Below, one piece after another: positions 6,262-11,194 of a DNA stretch of 12,445 nt; the first letter of the stretch is position 1, and each line of letters opens with the position of its first letter. A program made the translations under genes and the position numbers. The notes beneath the pieces were generated by a model. That model had not been told where the DNA came from and made no database searches. It saw only the letters and a program-made list of their open reading frames with translations. The stretch is from Gemmatimonadota bacterium (GTDB lineage: Bacteria; Gemmatimonadota; Gemmatimonadetes; Gemmatimonadales; GWC2-71-9). The stretch lies in NCBI GenBank assembly GCA_003220985.1, contig QHTY01000179.1:5700-18144 (forward strand). Direction: 5' to 3'.

Positions 6262-8128
6262 ACGTGGGAAGGTTGGAAGGTTGGAAGGTAAACCACCTTC
6301 CAACATTCCAACCGTCAAACATTCCGTCATTGGGAAGGCGCTCCGCAAGGTCGACGCGGTCGCCAAAGTGACCGGCGCCACGCGCTTCGCCGACGATCTC
6401 GCCTTTCCGCGCATGCTGTTCTGCAAACTGCTGCGCAGCACTCACCCACACGCGAAAATCGTCTCGATCGACGTCACGGCCGCCAAACAGCTCGACGGCG
6501 TCCAGGCGGTGCTCACGGGTCGGGATCTGCCGATTCCCTTCGGCATCCTGCCCGTCTCCCAGGACGAGCACGCGCTCTGCCTCGAGAAGGTCCGTTTCAT
6601 CGGCGACCCCGTCGCGGCCGTTGCAGCGACAACGGAAGAGACGGCGACCGCCGCCCTCGACCTCATCAAGGTCGTGTACGAGCCCCTCGAAGCGCTCGAC
6701 TCCGCGGAAGCGGCGGTCGCGCATCCCGAGCCGCGCATCCACGACTACGGCGACAGCGGCAATCTCCACAAGCTGATCAACCTCGAATTCGGCGACGTTG
6801 ATACGGGGATCGCCGAGGCGGACCTGGTCCGGGAAGACCTGTTCTTCTTCGAGGGCAGTACACACTTGCCGATGGAGCAGCATGCCGCCGTCGCCATGTG
6901 GTCGCCGGACGGCAAGCTGACGTTGTGGACCTCGACCCAGACGCCCCATTACGTCCATCGCGCACTCGCCAAGGTGCTGGAGCTGCCGGCGGCGCGCGTG
7001 CGCGTCATCGCCACGCCCAACGGCGGCGGCTTCGGTGGCAAGAGCGATCCGTTCAATCACGAGATCGCCGTCGCCAAGCTCGCGATGATCACCGGGCGTC
7101 CGGTGAAGATCACGCTGACGCGCGAAGAGGTCTTCTACTGTCATCGGGGGCGTCATCCGACGCTGATGTGGGTGAGGACCGGCGTGAAGCGCGACGGCGC
7201 AATCACAGGAATGCACTTCCGGTCGCTGCTCGACGGCGGCGCCTACGGGTCCTACGGCGTGGCGAGCACGTACTACACGGGGGCGCTGCAGACCGTCACC
7301 TACAACGTGCCGCGCTACCACTTCCAGGGCGCGCGCGCGTTCACCAACAAGGCGCCCTGCGGGCCAAAGCGCGGCCACGGCACGCCCCAGCCACGCTTCG
7401 CGCTTGAAGTTCACCTCGACAAAATCGCCGAGCAGCTCGACGTCGATCCCGCTGAGCTGCGGCTCAGGACCCTCGTGCCCCCGAACTCGCTCACCGCGAA
7501 CTATCTGCGCGTAGGGTCGATGGGCCTCGGCAAGTGCATCGAAAAGGTGGTCGAGGGATCGGGGTGGAAGAACAAGTTCGGCAAGCTACCGAACGGACGC
7601 GGCGTCGGACTTGCGTGCTCCAGCTATATCTCGGGCGCCGGCTTGCCCATTTACTGGAACAACATGCCGCATTCAGGCGTGCAGCTGAAATGCGACCGCG
7701 GTGGGGGGGTCACCGTCTTTTGCGGCTCGACAGAAATCGGTCAGGGATCGGACTCGATCCTTGCCTATATCGTGGCCGAGGTTCTCGGCATCGATCCCTT
7801 CGATGTCGCCGTTGTCACCGCCGATACCGATCTCACCCCCGTCGATCTCGGCAGCTACTCGAGCCGCGTCACCCTCATGAGCGGCAATGCGGCCCTGCAG
7901 GCGGCGGAGCGGGCGCGCCAGATCCTCGCGGTCCACGCGGCCAAGAAGCTCGACGTGCCGCCGGAGCGGTTGACGTTCGCTGAGGGAGGCGTGTTCGACG
8001 GCAAGGACAAGAAGCGCGGTGTGACGTTCGCCGAGGCGGACCTGGTCCGGGAAGACCTGTTCTTCTTCGAGGGCAGTACACACTTGCCGATGGAGCAGCA
8101 TGCCGCTACTCCTATAGCGCATGCGTAG
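6248..8128 (+). CDS. hcrA: Mo-hydroxylase large (molybdopterin) subunit, N-terminal fragment of an interrupted gene
   Basis: 626 codons from ATG 6248, which overlaps the small-subunit stop. Residues about 27-150 form the hammerhead domain (VIGKALRKVDAVAKVTGATRFADDL). The molybdopterin-binding part follows, with GGGFGGK near residue 258, GPKRGHGTPQPRFALEVHLD, STEIGQGSDS and GSYSSRVTLMSGNAA. After GVTFAEA the chain re-enters a second, identical copy of an upstream stretch (residues about 594-620 repeat about 188-214). It then reads eight unrelated residues to a TAG at 8126-8128. The conserved C-terminal domain resumes in another frame at 8107. The stretch that normally links these parts (a Gly/Pro-rich segment of a few dozen residues in relatives) is missing, so the product should be inactive. 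The first about 27 codons contain a hairpin repeat and do not match the family. Confidence 0.9.
   Translation: MATAKRGKVGRLEGKPPSNIPTVKHSVIGKALRKVDAVAKVTGATRFADDLAFPRMLFCKLLRSTHPHAKIVSIDVTAAKQLDGVQAVLTGRDLPIPFGILPVSQDEHALCLEKVRFIGDPVAAVAATTEETATAALDLIKVVYEPLEALDSAEAAVAHPEPRIHDYGDSGNLHKLINLEFGDVDTGIAEADLVREDLFFFEGSTHLPMEQHAAVAMWSPDGKLTLWTSTQTPHYVHRALAKVLELPAARVRVIATPNGGGFGGKSDPFNHEIAVAKLAMITGRPVKITLTREEVFYCHRGRHPTLMWVRTGVKRDGAITGMHFRSLLDGGAYGSYGVASTYYTGALQTVTYNVPRYHFQGARAFTNKAPCGPKRGHGTPQPRFALEVHLDKIAEQLDVDPAELRLRTLVPPNSLTANYLRVGSMGLGKCIEKVVEGSGWKNKFGKLPNGRGVGLACSSYISGAGLPIYWNNMPHSGVQLKCDRGGGVTVFCGSTEIGQGSDSILAYIVAEVLGIDPFDVAVVTADTDLTPVDLGSYSSRVTLMSGNAALQAAERARQILAVHAAKKLDVPPERLTFAEGGVFDGKDKKRGVTFAEADLVREDLFFFEGSTHLPMEQHAATPIAHA
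6267..6313 (+). repeat. GGAAGGTT octamer repeat forming a 19-bp hairpin
   Basis: Three tandem copies of GGAAGGTT (6267-6289, last copy one base short) are followed, after a 5-nt loop, by the inverted arm 6295-6313. Bases 6271-6289 and 6295-6313 are complementary at 18 of 19 positions. The element lies just after the start codon of the large-subunit gene and is read in frame as non-conserved residues. It resembles a small inserted palindromic element more than protein-coding sequence. Confidence 0.8.
6810..6888 (+). repeat. 79-bp repeat, native copy
   Basis: Identical over 79 bp to 8028-8106. Here it encodes EADLVREDLFFFEGSTHLPMEQ, which fits its surroundings in the large subunit (the region before MEQHAAVAMW is typical of the family), so this is taken as the original copy. 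Confidence 0.9.
8028..8106 (+). repeat. 79-bp repeat, second copy at the point where the large-subunit frame breaks
   Basis: Exact copy of 6810-6888, offset 1218 bp (a multiple of three), so the same peptide is read again. The two sites share TCGCCGAGGCG at the upstream edge. The next base after the copy, 8107, starts conserved C-terminal coding sequence in a different frame. The copy therefore replaces native sequence rather than adding to it. Confidence 0.9.
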
Positions 8129-8694
8129 CCGAGGTCGATGTGGACCCGGAAACGGGGATCGTACGTGTCCCGACCATTTGGATCGCACATGACGTCGGAC
8201 AGTCGATCAATGCCGCCTCCGTCATCGGCCAAGTCGAAGGCTCGATTTACATGGGCCTGGGCGAGGCATTGATGGAGGAGATGGCATACCGGGGCAATCG
8301 CAACGTCGTCCACAAGATTCCGTCGCTGCTCGAGTACAAGAGTCCCACGACGCTCGAGATGTGCGACGTGATTACCTATCTGGTCGAAGACCCGGATCCG
8401 AACGGCCCGTTCGGCGCGAAGGAAGTCGGCCAGGGGCCGCTGCTGCCGGTGATGCCGGCGGTGGCCAACGCGGTCTATGACGCCGTCGGCGTGCGCGTCG
8501 ATGAGGTGCCAATCACACCGGAGAAAGTGCTTAAGGCGCTACGAAGAAAGGAGAAGGGAGAAGACGCCCGATACGGTCCTGACAGCTTCCCCGACATCCC
8601 GTGGCCTGAGCCGACTCGCGTTGCTCCGCCGTGGGAGGGCGGCGATGGAAAGGGCGTCACAATCACCGCAGCAGCGCCGGAGCGCCAGCACTGA
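8107..8694 (+). CDS. hcrA: Mo-hydroxylase large subunit, C-terminal fragment
   Basis: Frame 1 resumes the large subunit at 8107 with YSYSACVAEVDVDPETG, a stretch conserved in the family. IAHDVGQSINAASVIGQVEGS, SLLEYKSPT and GAKEVGQGPLLPVMPAVANA follow. The first possible start codon in this frame is GTG 8140, but without an upstream domain a separate product would have no catalytic use. It ends at TGA 8692-8694, and the FAD-subunit ATG overlaps that stop (ATG 8694-8696). Two things are odd. The join to the first fragment sits at the end of the 79-bp copy, and the position usually occupied by the active-site Glu of this superfamily (VGE) is Gln (CAG, 8431-8433). The tail after PEKVLKALRRKEKG is Pro/Gly-rich and variable. 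Confidence 0.85.
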   Translation, partial: YSYSACVAEVDVDPETGIVRVPTIWIAHDVGQSINAASVIGQVEGSIYMGLGEALMEEMAYRGNRNVVHKIPSLLEYKSPTTLEMCDVITYLVEDPDPNGPFGAKEVGQGPLLPVMPAVANAVYDAVGVRVDEVPITPEKVLKALRRKEKGEDARYGPDSFPDIPWPEPTRVAPPWEGGDGKGVTITAAAPERQH

Positions 8695-9050
8695 TGCTGC
8701 GGCTTCCCTCGTTCGCGTATCTGCAGCCCAAGACCGTCGCCGAGGCGCTTCGCATGAAGAGCGACGCCGGTCCCGACGCCATGTACGTCGCGGGCGGGAC
8801 GGACCTCTACCCGAACATGAAGCGCCGTCACCAGGAGCCGAAGACTGTCATCTCGCTGATCGCGATCCCCGATTTGCGGCGCGCGGACACTACCACGCTT
8901 CGAACTGACCGCCCGACCGCCCGACCGCCTGACCGCCGCCGTTTCAACCGCCGCTCGCCTCGTCTCTACGCCGCTGCTCCGCAACATGGGCACCCTCGGC
9001 GGCAACCTGTGTCTCGATACACGCTGCAACTACTACAATCAGAGCTATGA
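8694..9050 (+). CDS. hcrB: Mo-hydroxylase FAD subunit, N-terminal fragment of an interrupted gene
   Basis: ATG 8694 overlaps the preceding stop. The first about 64 residues match the FAD-binding subunit: MLRLPSFAYLQPKTVAEAL, then YVAGGTDLYPNMK (the FAD pyrophosphate-binding motif) and ISLIAIPDLRR. After about 8885 the frame reads Thr/Arg/Pro-rich sequence across an 8-bp tandem repeat and then out-of-frame codons to a stop at 9050. The real continuation (TAAVSTAARLVSTPLLRNMGTLGGN) is in frame 1 from about 8931. Compared with the family, part of the loop between DLRR and LRNMGTLGGN is also short. As written, the FAD subunit cannot be made as one chain. Confidence 0.85.
   Translation: MLRLPSFAYLQPKTVAEALRMKSDAGPDAMYVAGGTDLYPNMKRRHQEPKTVISLIAIPDLRRADTTTLRTDRPTARPPDRRRFNRRSPRLYAAAPQHGHPRRQPVSRYTLQLLQSEL
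8907..8938 (+). repeat. Four tandem copies of an 8-bp unit (GACCGCCN) at the FAD-subunit frame break
   Basis: Units start at 8907, 8915, 8923 and 8931 (GACCGCCC twice, GACCGCCT, GACCGCCG). Eight is not a multiple of three, so each gain or loss shifts the frame. The upstream coding is in frame 0 and the downstream coding in frame 1. One added unit, or two removed, would join them, and no stop occurs in the joined reading. Confidence 0.85.
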
Positions 9051-9648
9051 GTGGCGGAAGTCGATCGATTTTTGCATGAAAAAGGACGGCGCGATCTGCT
9101 GGGTGGCGCCCTCGTCGCCGCGCTGCTGGGCGGTCAGCTCGTCAGACATCGCGCCCGTGATGGTGGCGCTTGGTGCGGAGTACCGGCTGGTGGGACCGCA
9201 GGGTGAGCGCGTCGTACCGGCCGGACGGTTCTACAACAACGACGGGATCAACTATCTGACGAAGCAGCCCGATGAGATCCTCGCGGACGTCCGTCTGCCA
9301 GGGCCGAACGGCTGGGACGCCGTCTACCACAAGCTGCGGCGCCGCGGCTCGTTCGATTTCCCGGTGCTCGGGGTCGCCGCCTGGATACAATGGAAAGGCA
9401 ATCATGTGGCTGACGCCCGGATCGTGCTGGGAGGCGTTGCGAGTTACCCCCAGGAGATTCCGGAAGCGGGCGCGGCTTTGAAAGGAGCGCCGCTATCGGA
9501 CGAATCCGTTGCCGCTGCCGCGGAGGCCGCCTACCGGCCCTCGAAGCCCATGGACAATACCGATTTCGACCTGTCGTGGCGGAAACAAATGACGCGCGTG
9601 TATGTCACGCGCGCCATTGAAGAGCTCCGGGAGCGGCACGGCAAGTAG
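8986..9648 (+). CDS. hcrB: Mo-hydroxylase FAD subunit, C-terminal fragment with [4Fe-4S] loop
   Basis: 220 codons from ATG 8986; recognisable coding in this frame already begins near 8931. MGTLGGNLCLDTRCNYY is the second FAD-binding motif. The cysteines after it are spaced C-X15-C-X7-C-X8-C (codons at 9025 to 9126). This is the spacing of the four Cys that hold the extra [4Fe-4S] cluster in the beta subunit of 4-hydroxybenzoyl-CoA reductase, and it is absent from ordinary xanthine and CO dehydrogenases. The CO dehydrogenase flavoprotein C-terminal domain follows (LRRRGSFDFPVLGVAAW, ARIVLGGVASYP). This motif is the main reason for the hcr-like assignment. No benzoyl-CoA reductase or CoA-ligase gene is in the window, so the pathway is unproven. 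It ends 119 bp before the convergent PadR gene. Confidence 0.88.
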   Translation: MGTLGGNLCLDTRCNYYNQSYEWRKSIDFCMKKDGAICWVAPSSPRCWAVSSSDIAPVMVALGAEYRLVGPQGERVVPAGRFYNNDGINYLTKQPDEILADVRLPGPNGWDAVYHKLRRRGSFDFPVLGVAAWIQWKGNHVADARIVLGGVASYPQEIPEAGAALKGAPLSDESVAAAAEAAYRPSKPMDNTDFDLSWRKQMTRVYVTRAIEELRERHGK

Positions 9649-9767
9649 TTAGGCTCTTTGCCACCGCTGCCAGCGGCGCCAGCGGCGGCGACGCCAGGGC
9701 CGCAGGAAGAACGCGAACGCGCTCGGCGTCGGAGGCGCACACACCCCCACCCCCACCCGAACCCCGG
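9649..9767. other. Convergent intergenic region
   Basis: 119 bp between the stops of the FAD-subunit fragment and the PadR gene. It holds a direct repeat of CAGCGGCG (from 9671 and 9680), with CCGCTG (9664-9669) able to pair with either CAGCGG, and a C-rich tract at 9744-9765. No hairpin followed by a T-run is visible. Confidence 0.6.
9744..9765 (-). other. G-quadruplex motif just after the PadR stop codon
   Basis: On the minus strand the order is GGGG-TTC-GGG-T-GGGGG-T-GGGGG: four G-runs with loops of 3, 1 and 1 nt. This fits the G3+N1-7 rule, and short loops of this kind are among the most stable. It begins 2 nt past the PadR TGA (9768-9770) on the PadR sense strand, so it would lie in the mRNA 3' end. 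Confidence 0.7.
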
Positions 9768-10322
9768 TCAGGAGCGTTCATGGGACTGTACCAGCGCGTC
9801 GATCTCCTGCGCTGCCTTCTTCAGAATGTCGCTGATCTTTTGCCGGACGGTGTCATCGCGCGACCGCCACCCGGTCCGATAGGCGCTCCGCATCAACCCA
9901 CCCATCGCGCGATTCAGGTCACCCATGCCGCCGCCGAGCACTTCCTCCACCGCGTCCTTCACGCGGTCGAAAATGTCCTCCACCACGTCGCGATGATCCT
10001 CCAGGAACTTGGTTCCCGCATCGGTGATCTCGTACACCTTCTTGCCATCGACCTCCGTCGCGCGCACGAGCCCTTCGTCCTCCAGCCACTGGAGCGTGGG
10101 GTAGACCGTCCCGGGGGACGGCGAGTAGCAGCCATGGAGCCGCTCCTCCAGCTCCTTCATGACTTCATAGCCATGTCTCGGTTTGTCTTTGAGTAGCTTG
10201 AGGATCACGTATTTCATGTCGCCGGCGCCGAACCACTGGCGCCGCCCCCTGCCGCCTCGGAAACCCCATCCCCGGGGCCCGAATCCGAAGCCGAAGCCCT
10301 GCCAGCCGAACCTGCCAACCAT
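9768..10322 (-). CDS. PadR-family transcriptional regulator
   Basis: 184 residues. ATG 10320-10322 has GGAG 6 nt upstream. Residues 1-33 are rich in Gly, Phe, Trp and Arg (FGFGFGPRGWGFRGG), a leader common in one PadR group and probably disordered. Residues about 34-110 are the PadR winged helix: GDMKYVILKLLKDKPRHGYEVMKELEER, then SPGTVYPTLQWLEDEGLV and the wing GKKVYEITDAG. The C-terminal part is helical (VVEDIFDRVKDAVEEVL and onward to QKISDILKKAAQEI) and should mediate dimerisation. PadR proteins usually repress nearby genes and their own until a small ligand binds. A 20-bp palindrome in its promoter supports autoregulation. The ligand and targets are unknown. It is convergent to the Mo-hydroxylase genes and divergent from the diiron-protein gene. 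Met36 is a possible alternative start. Confidence 0.95.
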   Translation of the reverse strand: MVGRFGWQGFGFGFGPRGWGFRGGRGRRQWFGAGDMKYVILKLLKDKPRHGYEVMKELEERLHGCYSPSPGTVYPTLQWLEDEGLVRATEVDGKKVYEITDAGTKFLEDHRDVVEDIFDRVKDAVEEVLGGGMGDLNRAMGGLMRSAYRTGWRSRDDTVRQKISDILKKAAQEIDALVQSHERS

Positions 10323-10350
10323 TTGCAGCTCCGCGTTTAGATGTTACGTG

Positions 10351-10380
10351 ACGATATTCTGACACGATATATCTTGTCAA
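10351..10380 (-). promoter_or_regulatory. Predicted sigma-70 promoter of the PadR gene
   Basis: On the minus strand TTGACA (10380-10375) is a perfect -35, followed after 18 bp by TATCGT (10356-10351) as a -10 matching TATAAT at 4 of 6 positions. It lies about 30 bp upstream of the PadR start. Confidence 0.6.
10360..10379. promoter_or_regulatory. 20-bp palindromic operator, probably for PadR
   Basis: TGACACGATATATCTTGTCA is an inverted repeat with only one mismatched pair (TGACA, core GATATATC, TGTCA). It overlaps the -35 and fills most of the spacer of the predicted PadR promoter, the right place for repression. PadR sites are typically AT-centred dyads of this size. It lies 137 bp before the start codon of the divergent gene. 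Confidence 0.7.
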
Positions 10381-10425
10381 GACGGCCGGTTCTGGATGTG
10401 CGCCAAGTCACTATCCGACTTAAGC

Positions 10426-10453
10426 TTGCAAGTTCGACCGCCGCCCGTACATT
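10426..10453 (+). promoter_or_regulatory. Possible promoter of the diiron-protein/kinase operon
   Basis: TTGCAA (10426-10431), a 16-bp spacer and TACATT (10448-10453) match sigma-70 boxes at 4 of 6 positions each. The site is the best I see in the 194-bp divergent region and would leave an mRNA leader of about 55 nt. Confidence 0.35.
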
Positions 10454-10516
10454 GAGCGCACGCTGGACCGGTATGTCCCTTGTGTGCCACCACCCGCGCC
10501 CGTGATAGGAGCAGCC

Positions 10517-11194
10517 ATGGCAGTGGAGATCACCCCGCACCCCGAGTGGGTGGCGGAGTTGGATACGACGCTCGAGCCCAGCCGGCAGGCCATTCTCGAC
10601 ACGCCCGTCATCATTGATGCGTCCGAGAATCAGCTCGTCGACGGGCAGATCCAGAACTTTCTGGTCGCGTTCTATCCGATCATCCGGGACTTCCCCCAGT
10701 GGCTGCAGGTGCTGCTCGATCGGTCGCCGGCGATGGGGCGGGACTTCTTCACCGACAACATCCGCGTCGAGCGCCGGCACGACGCGATGTGGCGCGCCAT
10801 GGGAGATGGCTTCAATGTTCCGAAGAAGCGCTTCCAGGAGCCCGAGGCAATGCTGCCGGAAACCAAGAAATTCCACGCGTACCTGACCGACATGTGTCGC
10901 AACGCCGAGTTCGGCACGGCCGTCGCCGCGACGAACTATGCCGTCGAAGGCGTGGCCCAGAAGATCTCCGAAAAGGCGTTGCGCGGTCTCGCCAAGAACG
11001 AAAAGATCGGGCCCCGCGGCCGCTGGTGGCTGGAGGAGCATGCGAAATACGACGATGAGCATCCCATCCACGCGCTCGAAATCATCAAGGACTGTGTCAA
11101 GCGCGGCGGAGATAGTCCCGAGAAAGTCACCGGCGCAGCACTCGAAAGTCTCAAGCTGATGCGCTTTTCCATGGAGGCGTCTTATCACGCGTGA
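10517..11194 (+). CDS. Heme-oxygenase-fold (TenA/PqqC-like) protein, candidate diiron oxidase
   Basis: 225 residues from ATG 10517, with AGGAG 5 nt upstream. The frame is open from 10484, but that start lacks such a site. The chain is all alpha-helical in style, of TenA/PqqC/CADD type. The residues expected to bind two irons in heme-oxygenase-like diiron oxidases are all present: Glu85 and His88 (RVERRHDAMW), Glu144 (YAVEGVAQ), and His175, Asp179, His182 (EEHAKYDDEH). The H-X3-D-X2-H spacing equals that of the chlamydial CADD protein, and E-X2-H equals that of UndA. Superfamily members oxidise fatty acids, amines or their own side chains using O2. No substrate can be inferred here. Its stop overlaps the start of a histidine kinase (GTGA), so the two are co-translated. 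A plain TenA-type thiaminase is less likely given the ligand set. Confidence 0.85.
   Translation: MAVEITPHPEWVAELDTTLEPSRQAILDTPVIIDASENQLVDGQIQNFLVAFYPIIRDFPQWLQVLLDRSPAMGRDFFTDNIRVERRHDAMWRAMGDGFNVPKKRFQEPEAMLPETKKFHAYLTDMCRNAEFGTAVAATNYAVEGVAQKISEKALRGLAKNEKIGPRGRWWLEEHAKYDDEHPIHALEIIKDCVKRGGDSPEKVTGAALESLKLMRFSMEASYHA

Noticed and set aside
6170..7414. 414-codon open frame on the minus strand opposite the large Mo subunit
   Set aside because: It is antisense to a clearly conserved gene, its composition is rich in Arg, Val and Asp as expected of a high-GC shadow frame, and no motif is recognisable.
7703..7709. Seven-G run in the large subunit as a frameshift site
   Set aside because: The frame reads correctly into conserved motifs on both sides, so there is no sign of slippage here.
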